Shown here piece by piece: positions 34,384 through 43,642 of a stretch of DNA of 64,000 nucleotides. Position 1 is the stretch's first letter, and each line of letters opens with the position of its first letter. The position numbers and the translations under genes are program-made. This DNA is from Streptomyces dioscori. Lineage in GTDB: Bacteria > Actinomycetota > Actinomycetes > Streptomycetales > Streptomycetaceae. The DNA lies in contig NZ_KZ679050.1 in assembly GCF_003024195.1 (NCBI RefSeq), positions 124,001 through 188,000 of the forward strand. The letters are read 5' to 3'. The notes beneath the pieces are model-generated. The model was not told the origin of the DNA, ran no database searches, and saw only the letters and a list, made by a program, of their open reading frames with translations.

Positions 34384-36024
34384 CTAGCGTTCCACCACCT
34401 TGCCCGCGGCCACCTCCAGACGGCGGGTCGTGCGGACCGCGTCCAGCATGCGGCGGTCGTGCGTCACCAGGAGCAGCGTGCCCTCGTAGGAGTCGAGGGC
34501 CGATTCCAGTTGCTCGATCGCCGGGAGGTCGAGGTGGTTGGTCGGCTCGTCGAGGACCAGGAGGTTCACGCCCCGGCCCTGGAGCAGGGCCAGCGCCGAT
34601 CGGGTGCGTTCGCCCGGGGACAGGCTGGCGGCCGGGCGCAGGACGTGTTCCGCCTTGAGGCCGAACTTGGCGAGGAGCGTACGGACCTCGGCCGGCTCGG
34701 TGTCGGGGACGGCCGCGCAGAACGCGTCGAGCAGCGCCTCCGTGCCGTGGAAGAGCTTGCGGGCCTGGTCGACCTCGCCGACGATCACGCCCGAGCCGAG
34801 CGTGGCGTGACCGGAGTCCAGGGGTACGCGGCCGAGCAGGGCGCCGAGCAGTGTGGACTTGCCCGCGCCGTTCACACCGGTGACGGCCACCCGGTCCGCC
34901 CAGTCGATCTGGAGCGTGGCCGGGCCGAAGGTGAAGTCGCCCCGCCGGACCTCGGCGTCGCGCAGGGTGGCGACCACGGAGCCGGACCGCGGGGCCGCCG
35001 CGATCTCCATCCGCAGCTCCCACTCCTTGCGCGGCTCCTCCACCACGTCGAGCCGCTCGATCATCCGCTGGGTCTGCCGGGCCTTCGCGGCCTGCTTCTC
35101 GCTGGCCTCGCTGCGGAACTTGCGGCCGATCTTGTCGTTGTCGTTGTTCGCCTTGCGCCGGGCGTTCTTGACGCCCTTGTCCATCCAGGAGCGCTGCATC
35201 TGGGCGCGGCCCTCCAGCGCGGACCGTTTGTCGGCGTACTCCTCGAAGCCCTCGCGGGCGTGCCGGCGGGCCACGTCCCGCTCTTCCAGATAGGCCTCGT
35301 AGCCACCGCCGTACAGGGTGATCTGCTGCTGGGCCAGGTCGAGTTCGAGGACCTTGGTGACCGTGCGGGTGAGGAACTCGCGGTCGTGGCTGACGACGAC
35401 CGTGCCCGCGCGCAGCCCGGAGACGAAACGTTCGAGGCGCTCAAGACCGTCCAGGTCGAGGTCGTTGGTCGGCTCGTCGAGCAGGAACACGTCGTAGCGG
35501 GACAGGAGCAGCGAGGCGAGTCCGGCGCGGGCCGCCTGGCCGCCGGAGAGCGAGGTCATCGGCTGGTCGAGGCCGACGGCGAGGCCGAGCGAGTCGGCGA
35601 CCTCCTCGGCCCGCTCGTCCAGGTCGGCGCCGCCCAGCGCGAGCCACCGCTCCAGGCTGTCCGCGTACGCGTCGTCCGCGCCCGGCGCCCCGTCGACGAG
35701 TGCCTGCGTGGCCTCGTCCATGACCCGCTGGGCCTCGGCCACGCCGGTGCGGCGCGCCAGGAACTCCCGTACGGACTCGCCGGGCCTGCGCTCCGGCTCC
35801 TGCGGCAGATGGCCGACGGCCGCGGCGGGCGGGGAGAGCCGCAGCTCGCCCTCGTCGGGCTTGTCGAGACCGGCGAGCATCCGGAGCAGGGTGGACTTGC
35901 CCGCGCCGTTGGCACCGACGAGACCGATCACGTCGCCGGGCGCGACGACGAGGTCGAGTTCGGCGAAGAGGGTGCGGTCGCCGTGGCCGGCGGCGAGGTT
36001 CTTGGCGACGAGAGTGGCAGTCAT
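34384..36024 (-). CDS. ABC-F family ATPase
   Basis: A 546-residue protein has two ABC ATPase domains and no membrane segment. Walker A motifs are GANGAGKST and GVNGAGKST; signatures are SLSGGQAARAG and SLSPGERTRSAL. A charged linker of about 80 residues (including ARRKANNDNDKIGRKF) lies between them, as in ribosome-associated ABC-F proteins. Members act as translation factors or protect ribosomes from antibiotics; which role applies here is not clear. The start is ATG at 36024. Confidence 0.92.
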   Translation of the reverse strand: MTATLVAKNLAAGHGDRTLFAELDLVVAPGDVIGLVGANGAGKSTLLRMLAGLDKPDEGELRLSPPAAAVGHLPQEPERRPGESVREFLARRTGVAEAQRVMDEATQALVDGAPGADDAYADSLERWLALGGADLDERAEEVADSLGLAVGLDQPMTSLSGGQAARAGLASLLLSRYDVFLLDEPTNDLDLDGLERLERFVSGLRAGTVVVSHDREFLTRTVTKVLELDLAQQQITLYGGGYEAYLEERDVARRHAREGFEEYADKRSALEGRAQMQRSWMDKGVKNARRKANNDNDKIGRKFRSEASEKQAAKARQTQRMIERLDVVEEPRKEWELRMEIAAAPRSGSVVATLRDAEVRRGDFTFGPATLQIDWADRVAVTGVNGAGKSTLLGALLGRVPLDSGHATLGSGVIVGEVDQARKLFHGTEALLDAFCAAVPDTEPAEVRTLLAKFGLKAEHVLRPAASLSPGERTRSALALLQGRGVNLLVLDEPTNHLDLPAIEQLESALDSYEGTLLLVTHDRRMLDAVRTTRRLEVAAGKVVER

Positions 36025-36062
36025 CAGGAGGCCGATCCTAATCGCCGGGCCCGTGCGCCCGC

Positions 36063-36128
36063 GCCAGGGTTTCGCGCACGCCGGTGCCAGGCTTCGCGTA
36101 CGCCGGTGCCAGGGTTTCCCGTACGCCC
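36063..36128. repeat. 22-23-bp tandem repeat
   Basis: About 2.8 copies of a unit starting GCCAGGGTTTCGCGCACGCC fill most of the 146-bp gap between the ABC-F start and the end of the next minus-strand gene. No palindromic structure was noted. Confidence 0.7.
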
Positions 36129-36170
36129 GCGTCCGGCCTCGTCACGCGCGCGGGCGCCCGCGCCGGGCCG

Positions 36171-37196
36171 TCAGCGGGCCATCGCCTCCACCAGTACGCT
36201 CCCGGACGTCCGCGCCACGATGAAGGACTCCCCTCTGGTCGCCTTCGTGTCCAGCGGAAGCCGGTGGCGGCCCGCTTCGAGGACGCCGTCGAACACCTCG
36301 TGCATATGGGTGCGGTAGAGGCGGTCCAGCCGGTACGCGGTCAGCTGGACCCGGCAGGGGGAGGTGACCTCGATGCCCGCCTCACCTTCGACTGCGACCA
36401 GCCGGGTCAGCCGGCGCTGTTCCCGGGGGCTGCGGTCCAGGGCGTTCTCTATCTGGGCGACCAGGAGCGGAACGATCGGGGCCAGCCCCTCGACGTACGC
36501 GACGTCGACGCCGGCCTGTTCGAAGGAGTGCCGGACGTCGGCGCGTTCCTGTTCTGTGACGGCCCGGCCGAAGGCGACGGCGCCGTAGGTGCGCAGTTCG
36601 TCGGGGGGTACGCCGGCGGCGTCCCGGGTGATGTCCGCGCCGATGCCGATGATGCGCAGGGCGGCGGCGAGCTTGCCCAGGACCGCGGCCCGGGCGCCGA
36701 TGAGCAGGACCCGGCGGGGCGCGCCTCCCGCCACCGCCCCGGCGAGCAGGGAGCCCAGAGCGGCGCGGTATGCGTCGCCGTGGAAACGGAAGGGGCCGAT
36801 GCCGCGATAGCCGTTCCGTTCCAGGTCCGGGTGTTCGTCGGTCTGCCAGGCGAAGTCGCGCCAGACGAAATCGTCGCCGTGGCGGTCGATCACGGCGGTC
36901 ACGGCACCGCAGGCGAGGTCCTCGCACTCCGGGCAGCCGTAGATGACGTACCGGCCGCCCGCCAGCGGAGGGTCGGCTTCCAGCAGCAGGCTCTGCACCT
37001 GGGCCATGAAGATCGCGGGTGGTACGTCGGAGGCGAGGGGGGACACGGCGTCGAGGTCGGACAGCTGGTACAGCAGCGGGCGTCCGTCGACGATGAAGTC
37101 GACGAAGTCCCGGTGCGCTTGGTAGTCACCGTTGGCCAGGACTCCACCGGCACGCATCGCCGGTGCCAGGCCGAAGGTCGCGTACTCGGCAGACAT
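36171..37196 (-). CDS. uncharacterised protein with a possible Rossmann-like region
   Basis: I do not recognise this 341-residue protein. The N-terminal half contains two Cys pairs (YGCPECEDLACGAV) that could bind metal. It also has motifs such as FVWRDFAWQTDEHPD. A central stretch (RRVLLIGARAAVLGKLAAAL) looks like the first strand-turn-helix of a nucleotide-binding fold. No signal or membrane segment is visible. The ATG at 37196 gives a plausible N-terminus but has a weak ribosome site. The gene diverges from the D-amino-acid oxidase gene across 66 bp, so they may share regulation. Confidence 0.7.
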   Translation of the reverse strand: MSAEYATFGLAPAMRAGGVLANGDYQAHRDFVDFIVDGRPLLYQLSDLDAVSPLASDVPPAIFMAQVQSLLLEADPPLAGGRYVIYGCPECEDLACGAVTAVIDRHGDDFVWRDFAWQTDEHPDLERNGYRGIGPFRFHGDAYRAALGSLLAGAVAGGAPRRVLLIGARAAVLGKLAAALRIIGIGADITRDAAGVPPDELRTYGAVAFGRAVTEQERADVRHSFEQAGVDVAYVEGLAPIVPLLVAQIENALDRSPREQRRLTRLVAVEGEAGIEVTSPCRVQLTAYRLDRLYRTHMHEVFDGVLEAGRHRLPLDTKATRGESFIVARTSGSVLVEAMAR

Positions 37197-37262
37197 GCTG
37201 TGAGTATTCCCGGACCGGGCCAACTCTGAGCACGGCATGACATATTCCGCTAACGTCCCCGC

Positions 37263-38231
37263 GTGGCGGAAGATCGAAGCGGTGACGTGATCGTGGTCGG
37301 CAGCGGGGTCATAGGACTCACGACGGCCCTTGTTCTTGCCGAGAGCGGCAGACGCGTACGGATCTGGACGCGGGAGCCCGCCGAGCGGACCACCTCGGCG
37401 GTTGCGGGCGCGCTGTGGTGGCCGTACGCCATCGAGCCGCGGGATCTCGCGCGGGCGTGGGCCCTGCGATCACTGTCCGTGTACGAGGAGTTGGCGGCGC
37501 GGCCCGACGAGACGGGCGTACGCCTGGTCGAAGGTGTCATGGGCGAGGCGCGGCTTGACGAGCAGGGGCGGTGGGCGGCGGCCCGGCTGCCGGGGCTGCG
37601 GGCGTCCACGGCGGAGGAGTACGCGGGCACGGGACTGTGGGCGCGGCTGCCGCTGATCGACATGCCGGTGCATCTGGCGTGGCTGGGTGCGCGGTTCCTG
37701 CGGGCGGGCGGGGTGGTCGAGTCACGCGTGGTGACGGACCTTGCCGAGGCGCGGGCGCAGGCGGGGGTCGTCGTCAACTGCACGGGGCTCGGAGCTCGGG
37801 AGCTGCTCGGGGACACGGCGGTGCGGCCCGTACGGGGCCAGTTGGTGATCGTGGAGAACCCGGGGATCCGGACGTGGCTCGTCTCCACGGACGCGGTGGC
37901 CGGGACGACCACGTATCTCTTTCCGCAGCCGGGGCGGTTGGTGCTCGGCGGGACCACGGAGGACGGGGAGTGGTCCCTGGAGCCCGATCCGGCGGTGGCC
38001 GCGGGCATTGTCGCGCGGTGTGCGGTGCTTCGGCCGGAGGTGGCGGGGGCGCGGGTGTTGGGGCATCGGGTGGGGGTGCGGCCTGTGCGGTCCGCTGTGC
38101 GGCTCGAACGGGATGCCTTGGGCGGCGGCGCGGATGGGGGTGGGGTGCTGGTGCACAACTATGGGCATGGTGGGGCGGGAGTGACGGTGGCTTGGGGATG
38201 CGCGGAGGTTGTACTGGGGCTTGTGTCGTAG
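37263..38231 (+). CDS. FAD-dependent D-amino-acid oxidase family protein
   Basis: A 322-residue DAAO-type flavoprotein has the FAD-binding motif VIVVGSGVIGLTTALVLAESG at the N-terminus and the C-terminal HNYGHGGAGVTVAWG. It would oxidise a D-amino acid to the imino acid with production of hydrogen peroxide. The substrate is not deducible. There is no C-terminal peroxisome-like signal, as expected in bacteria. GTG at 37263 is the first start in frame. Confidence 0.9.
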   Translation: MAEDRSGDVIVVGSGVIGLTTALVLAESGRRVRIWTREPAERTTSAVAGALWWPYAIEPRDLARAWALRSLSVYEELAARPDETGVRLVEGVMGEARLDEQGRWAAARLPGLRASTAEEYAGTGLWARLPLIDMPVHLAWLGARFLRAGGVVESRVVTDLAEARAQAGVVVNCTGLGARELLGDTAVRPVRGQLVIVENPGIRTWLVSTDAVAGTTTYLFPQPGRLVLGGTTEDGEWSLEPDPAVAAGIVARCAVLRPEVAGARVLGHRVGVRPVRSAVRLERDALGGGADGGGVLVHNYGHGGAGVTVAWGCAEVVLGLVS

Positions 38232-38256
38232 GCGCGGGTCGGCTGTGGCTGAGGTC

Positions 38257-38304
38257 GCGCAGTTCCCCGCGCCCCTGGGTATTCAGGGGCGCGGGGAACG
38301 GCGC
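38257..38304. terminator. bidirectional terminator built from the dispersed element
   Basis: Arms of 21 bases (38257-38277 and 38284-38304) differ at one position and enclose a 6-base loop. The stem is the 20-bp dispersed element and its inverted copy. It lies between the convergent ends of the oxidase and the BCCT transporter and is the tightest hairpin of this family in the window. Confidence 0.85.
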
Positions 38305-38314
38305 AGGCACCCGA

Positions 38315-40048
38315 CTACGTGTGGTCGTGGCCCAGTGGGTCGCCGTCCGTTTCCGTGCCGGCGCCCGGCCCGACCCGGATCTCGAAGTCGCCGTCGTACT
38401 TCTTGTGGCCCTCGATCACGGCCAGTTCCACCGCCTCGGACCCCATCTCGTTGCGGACGATGACCGGATCCCGCCGCAGATCCCGCATGAGGGCGATGCA
38501 CATGCCGATCATGACGAGCACGAAGGGCGCGGCGGCCAGGATCGTGAGGTTCTGGAGCCCGGTCAGCGCGTCCCCGTCACCACTGCCGACGAGCAGCATG
38601 ATCGCGGCCACCGCCCCGGTCACCACACCCCAGAAGACCACGACGAACCGGCCGGGTTCGAGGGCGCCCTTCTGGGAGAGCGTGCCCATGACGATGGACG
38701 CGGCGTCGGCGCCCGAGACGAAGAAGATGCCGACGAGGATCATCACGAGCAGACTCGTGACCGTCGCGATGGGGAATTCCTGCAGGACGCCGAAGAGCTG
38801 GCCCTCGGGCGTGCTCACGCCGGCGAGCGCGCCGCCCTCCTTCAGCTTCATCGCCGTACCGCCGAAGATCGCGAACCAGACCAGGCTGACCGTGCTGGGC
38901 ACGAGGATGACGCCGCCGACGAACTGACGGATGGTGCGGCCACGGCTGATACGGGCGATGAACATGCCGACGAAGGGCGTCCAGGAGATCCACCACGCCC
39001 AGTAGAAGACGGTCCAGCTGCCGAGCCAGTCGGCGACGCCCTTGCCGCCGCTGGCCTCGGTGCGGCCGGCGAGCTGGGGCAGGTCACCGAGGTAGGAGAA
39101 GATCGAGGTGGGCAGCAGGTCGAGCACGATGATCGTGGGGCCCGCGATGAACACGAACACCGCGAGCACCAGGGCCAGCACCATGTTGATGTTGGACAGC
39201 CACTGGATGCCCTTCTCCACACCGGAGACGGCCGAGGCGACGAACGCCACGGTCAGTACGGCGATGATCGAGACGAGCAGTCCGTTGCTCACCTTGTCCA
39301 GCCAGTCCAGCTCGGTGAAGCCGGAGCCGATCTGGAGGGCGCCGAGGCCCAGCGAGGCCGCCGATCCGAAGACGGTGGCGATGATGGCGAGGATGTCGAT
39401 CGCCCGGCCGGCCGAGCCGTTCGCGTGCTTCTCGCCGATGAGCGGGGTGAAGACGGCGCTGATGGTCTGGCGCCGGCGTTTGCGGTAGGTGCTGTAGGCG
39501 ATGGCGAGGCCGACCACCGCGTAGATCGCCCACGGGTGCAGGGTCCAGTGGAAGAGGGTGGTGGCCATCGCCGTCTCCATGCGTTCCGCGGAGTCGGCGG
39601 GCGTGGTGCCCGGCGGGGGTGTGGTGTAGTGCGAGAGCGGCTCGCTCACGCCGTAGAACATCAGGCCGATGCCCATACCGGCGCTGAACATCATCGCCAC
39701 CCAGGACACGGTGCGGAACTCGGGCTCCTCGCCCTCCGCACCGAGGTGGATTCTTCCGTAGCGGCTGACGGCGAGCCACAGCGCGAAGACCACGAAACAG
39801 GAGGCTGCGAGCATGAATGCCCAGCCGCCGTTGTGGATCAGGCCGTTGAGCATGGTGGTGGAGGCGCTCTCCAGGGAGTCGGTGGCCACCGCTCCCCAGA
39901 TCACGAACGCCACGGTGAGCGCGGCCGTGACGCCGAACACCACCCAGTCCGTGCGGGGGCGGGATTCCCGGCCCACCGGGGCGTCCGGGCCGCCGGGGAC
40001 GCCCGACGAATCGTCCCGGCCTCCCCTGTCCTTCAGATCTTCGGTCAT
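38315..40048 (-). CDS. BCCT family betaine/choline/carnitine transporter
   Basis: A 577-residue membrane protein has about twelve hydrophobic helices and a charged C-terminal tail. The BCCT signature region is visible as WWISWTPFVGMFIARISRGR, with a Trp-rich substrate site (FHWTLHPWAIYAVVG). It imports quaternary amines such as glycine betaine, choline or carnitine, usually for osmoprotection. The start at 40048 follows GGGGAAGG; an earlier ATG at 40084 would add 12 residues. Confidence 0.93.
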   Translation of the reverse strand: MTEDLKDRGGRDDSSGVPGGPDAPVGRESRPRTDWVVFGVTAALTVAFVIWGAVATDSLESASTTMLNGLIHNGGWAFMLAASCFVVFALWLAVSRYGRIHLGAEGEEPEFRTVSWVAMMFSAGMGIGLMFYGVSEPLSHYTTPPPGTTPADSAERMETAMATTLFHWTLHPWAIYAVVGLAIAYSTYRKRRRQTISAVFTPLIGEKHANGSAGRAIDILAIIATVFGSAASLGLGALQIGSGFTELDWLDKVSNGLLVSIIAVLTVAFVASAVSGVEKGIQWLSNINMVLALVLAVFVFIAGPTIIVLDLLPTSIFSYLGDLPQLAGRTEASGGKGVADWLGSWTVFYWAWWISWTPFVGMFIARISRGRTIRQFVGGVILVPSTVSLVWFAIFGGTAMKLKEGGALAGVSTPEGQLFGVLQEFPIATVTSLLVMILVGIFFVSGADAASIVMGTLSQKGALEPGRFVVVFWGVVTGAVAAIMLLVGSGDGDALTGLQNLTILAAAPFVLVMIGMCIALMRDLRRDPVIVRNEMGSEAVELAVIEGHKKYDGDFEIRVGPGAGTETDGDPLGHDHT

Positions 40049-40136
40049 CGGCGGCACCTTCCCCGGAAAGCGTTCGGCACACATTCCTGATCGTTGTGCC
40101 TACGACCTACCACAGGTGCCGCCGATCCCAACCGCC

Positions 40137-41453
40137 TCAGCAGCGGGTGTCGGGTTCCGCAACCGTCAGGTGGTACGGCGCACGCTCGTCGAGCAGCAAC
40201 GGGACGAGGGCGCGCAGGGACTGCCGCAGGGGTACGCGGGCTCCGGCGCCGTCGGAGTCCGGTCGCGCCGTGACGCCGTGCAGGGCCAGCTCGTCCTTGA
40301 CGTCCGCGTACTGGTCCGCCGTCAGCCGGTAGGCGCAGGGCGGGTCCGCGATGGTCTCGGACGGTTCGGCCGGGTCGTTGTCGGCGCCTCCCGTGTAGAC
40401 CGGTCCGGTGTCTCGGTAGCCGGCCAGCCGGGCCGCCGACGTGGCTGCCCCGAGCCGGCCGCGCCGTTCATCGGTGAAGTCGAACAGGCCTGTCAGCGCT
40501 GCCAGTTGGGAGTGGACGCGGCGGCGGTTGTTGAGTGCCTCGTCGGCCTGCTCGGCGTCCGTGAGGGGGTCGACGCGGCTCTCGATGAGCAGTCCGGCGC
40601 CGTGTTTGACGCCGGACATGTTCCGCAGGATCCGCTCCTGCCCGTCACCGGCCACCTGCCGGATCGGGTCGCCGGTCACCGGGTCGGTCCAGATGCCGTA
40701 CGTCCCGGTCGAGTAGCCGGCGGCCTGCGCGGCGGGTCGTACGTACGTCTGCGAGAGGGTCTGTGCCTCGTCGTGGACGGCCGGGTCGGTGTTGGGGTTG
40801 CGTGGCCAGAGGTCGAAGAGGTCCTTGTCGTAGTAGGAGGGCGTCGCTCCGTATTCGTGCAGGTCGTAGACCACGTCGGGCCGCCGGTCGCGGACGACGG
40901 CGGCCATCGCGCGTGCCTCGGCCGTCTGCAGCGCGAGGTGGTCGCGGTTGATGTCGACGCCGTCGCTGTTGCCGCGGGTGTCGGCGGCCCGGCCGTCCGG
41001 GTTGGCGGTGGGCACGACGAGCAGGCTGGTGCGGTCGAGGAATCGGCGGGTGCTCGCGTCCTTCGCGTACGCGAGATCGCGGACGGTGGTGAGGCAGGCC
41101 TCGCGGCCCGACGGTTCGTCACCGTGCTGGCTGCAGACGAGCAGCACGGTGGTGGCGGCGTGCGGGTTTCCGACGCGTACGAGCTGGACGGGCCGGTTCT
41201 GTTTCGTGGTGCCGATCCGGCTGAGCGAGACCCGCTCGCTCGCCCGGTCGACGGCCGTGAGGAAGGTCTGCTCCTCGGGCTGGGTGGTCCAGCGTGCTCC
41301 GGCGGTCCGCTCGAATCCGGTGCGGGGTGGGCCTTCGGCCGCGTGGGCGGGCGCCGTGAGCAGCGGTGCGGCAAGCAGGGGTGCGGTGAGCGCCGCCGCC
41401 GTCAGGGCGAGGGCAGCGGCCCGGCGGGGTGTTGTCGGTCGCTGCCGTGTCAT
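40137..41453 (-). CDS. exported M14 family zinc carboxypeptidase
   Basis: A 438-residue protein has a signal peptide of about 39 residues (Arg-rich start, long Ala/Leu core, cleavage near AHAAEG). The mature part is an M14 metallopeptidase with zinc ligands in QHGDEPSGRE (His at about 110, Glu at about 113) and a later His in YDLHEYG. It should remove C-terminal residues or cleave amide-linked cell-wall peptides outside the cell. Its ATG overlaps the X-Pro peptidase stop as ATGA, so the two are co-expressed. Confidence 0.9.
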   Translation of the reverse strand: MTRQRPTTPRRAAALALTAAALTAPLLAAPLLTAPAHAAEGPPRTGFERTAGARWTTQPEEQTFLTAVDRASERVSLSRIGTTKQNRPVQLVRVGNPHAATTVLLVCSQHGDEPSGREACLTTVRDLAYAKDASTRRFLDRTSLLVVPTANPDGRAADTRGNSDGVDINRDHLALQTAEARAMAAVVRDRRPDVVYDLHEYGATPSYYDKDLFDLWPRNPNTDPAVHDEAQTLSQTYVRPAAQAAGYSTGTYGIWTDPVTGDPIRQVAGDGQERILRNMSGVKHGAGLLIESRVDPLTDAEQADEALNNRRRVHSQLAALTGLFDFTDERRGRLGAATSAARLAGYRDTGPVYTGGADNDPAEPSETIADPPCAYRLTADQYADVKDELALHGVTARPDSDGAGARVPLRQSLRALVPLLLDERAPYHLTVAEPDTRC

Positions 41454-43414
41454 CCCGCACCGCCTTCGGGGACGCGGTGGGTGGCGCGGGGCTCGCCGAC
41501 TCCGTCGAGGATCGCGTCGGGCGTGATGTACGAGGATCCCGAGGTGGCGCGGGCGAAGGCGGCGCTCCCTCCGACGAGCGGTACGGCGGCCGACGTACGG
41601 GACAGGTCGAGCGTGAGCGTCGGGGTGGTCGACGGCGGGTCGATGAGGCCCTGGTCGGTGCCGGCGACGATCAGCGCGAGCCGGTGGCCCTTGGGGACGA
41701 CGTGGTCGCTCGCGTGCAGGTCGAGGGTGATGGTGTACGCCTTGCCCGGGGTGAGCGGCTCGCCCTGCGTGGCGGAGGAGTGGTTGCCGAGGTCGGCCCA
41801 GCCGCGGCTGAACACCGTGTACTCGACGTCGGTCGTCCTGGCCGCGGTCTCCCTGAAGCAGGAGCTGTCGCCCGTGGTGCTCGGCCCCCAGCAGGTGCGC
41901 TCGGTGAGCGTCGTGATGCCCTCGCCCGCGGCGGCGTAGTCACGGATCGTGTCGGGGCCGAGGTCGACGAGGACCGCGGACAGATGGGCGCTCGTCGTGG
42001 TCGGCGTGGCGGTGACGGTCACCTTGGAGGAGCCGGAGAGACGGACGTCACGGGTGAGCGGCCGGCTGGTGAAGCCGGCCTTGGCGGACGTGGACCGGTC
42101 GATCTCGGCGGCCCAGTCGGTCTCGTCCTGGCCCGGGTCTTCGGTGAAGGTCTCGGTGCCCTTTCCGGTACGCAGTCCGAGGGTGCCGACGCCCGCCTGC
42201 TCGCCCTTGGCCGGGCGCAGCTTCACGGTGTCGGTGCTCCGCGGCGGCCAGACGGTGGAAGTGGCCCACTGGTCGGGGGCACGTTCCATGTCGGCCATCG
42301 GCTCGTCGTCGACGCCGTTGTCGTAGCCGAGGAGTTCGTGGTCGAACCAGCGGTGCAGGGTGTCGGCCCAGGCGGCGCGGCGGAAGTCGAAGGGGTCGAC
42401 GTGGCCGGTCTGGGACAGCCAGATCTTGCGGTCGACGCCGTTCTTCGCGAGGCCGTCCCACCACTGGCCGAAGTGCTTCGGGCGGACGTTGAGGTCCTGC
42501 ATGCCGTGGATGACGAACACGCTGGCGTCCACCTTGCGGACGTCCTTCACGTAGTCGCGCTCGGTCCAGAACGTCGTCCAGTCGCCGGTGCGCGGGGCCC
42601 CGTCCACGATCTTCTGCTGGACCGCGGCGCACCTGGCGCGGGCGTCGGGGCTCTCGACGTAGTCGGACAGCCATTCGGGGCCGGAGTCGTAGAGGGGGGC
42701 GCCCTTGGCGAAGTAGTAGTCGTACCAGGAGGAGATGGCGGCGATCGGGACGATCGTCTCCAGGCCCTCGACTCCGGTGGCGGCGACTCCGTTGGCGATG
42801 GTGCCGTCGTAGCTCTTGCCGATCATGCCGGTTCTGCCGTTGGTCCAGCCGGCCTTGGCCTTCGTGTCCCCCGTGCGGGAGGTGTAGCCCGTGCCGCGGC
42901 CGTTCAGCCAGTCGACGACGGCCTTCGCGGACTGGACGTCGGAGCGGCCTCCGACGTCCACGCAGCCGTCGGAGCGGTTGGTGCCTGCGAGGTCGACGGC
43001 GACGAAGGCGTAGCCGCGGGGCACGAAGTAGTTGTCGTAGTACAGCGGCATCTGGACGACATTGCCGTCCGCGTCGTACGTCTTGCGCTGGCTCTCGTTG
43101 CCCCGGCCGCAGCAGGAGTAGTACGGGCTGGCGTCCATGATCACGGGTACCTTGCGGCCCTGCTGGGCGGGCTCGCTCGGGCGGACGATGTCGACGGCGA
43201 CCCGGTCGGTCCGCCCGTCGCTGTCGCCGTCGAGTCCGGTGTCCACCCAGACGGACTCACGGACGGCGTTGTCGTACGAGTAGACGGGGGTGCTCTCCCG
43301 CGGAGCGCTGTGGGCGACGGCCGGAGTGAGGAGCGTGGCCATCAGGGCGGCGGTGGCCGCCGTCGCGAGCGATCTCCAGGTGATGAGGCGCATGTAGCGC
43401 GCAGGTGTCCGCAT
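41450..43414 (-). CDS. exported Xaa-Pro dipeptidyl-peptidase, S15/CocE type
   Basis: A 654-residue secreted serine peptidase. A signal peptide with RSLATAATAALMATLLTPAVA precedes an alpha/beta-hydrolase domain. The nucleophile Ser at about 201 is in GMIGKSYDG, with Asp and His candidates in HGMQDLNV and TGHVDPF. A C-terminal jelly-roll domain follows. It would release X-Pro dipeptides from proline-rich peptides in the medium. Start choices are ATG at 43414 or 43393; both keep the signal peptide. Confidence 0.9.
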   Translation of the reverse strand: MRTPARYMRLITWRSLATAATAALMATLLTPAVAHSAPRESTPVYSYDNAVRESVWVDTGLDGDSDGRTDRVAVDIVRPSEPAQQGRKVPVIMDASPYYSCCGRGNESQRKTYDADGNVVQMPLYYDNYFVPRGYAFVAVDLAGTNRSDGCVDVGGRSDVQSAKAVVDWLNGRGTGYTSRTGDTKAKAGWTNGRTGMIGKSYDGTIANGVAATGVEGLETIVPIAAISSWYDYYFAKGAPLYDSGPEWLSDYVESPDARARCAAVQQKIVDGAPRTGDWTTFWTERDYVKDVRKVDASVFVIHGMQDLNVRPKHFGQWWDGLAKNGVDRKIWLSQTGHVDPFDFRRAAWADTLHRWFDHELLGYDNGVDDEPMADMERAPDQWATSTVWPPRSTDTVKLRPAKGEQAGVGTLGLRTGKGTETFTEDPGQDETDWAAEIDRSTSAKAGFTSRPLTRDVRLSGSSKVTVTATPTTTSAHLSAVLVDLGPDTIRDYAAAGEGITTLTERTCWGPSTTGDSSCFRETAARTTDVEYTVFSRGWADLGNHSSATQGEPLTPGKAYTITLDLHASDHVVPKGHRLALIVAGTDQGLIDPPSTTPTLTLDLSRTSAAVPLVGGSAAFARATSGSSYITPDAILDGVGEPRATHRVPEGGAG

Positions 43415-43642
43415 GCGCGGAAGGTACTCCGGACAACTCCTGCGCAAAAGGGGGCCGATTGGGGTGTCGGCCCGCTCATTGAGTGTGGCCTGAAAGGTGC
43501 GTCGGGCTGGATCTCGTGTGTTGGCGGCACATGTGGCGGCCGAATGGCGATCGTGTGACGGGAGCGGCCATGGACAGGGGTGGGCCCACAGCGTGTGAAT
43601 AGGCTCCGGACAGACTTCCTGCCCCCACGACTTGGAGTTGAC

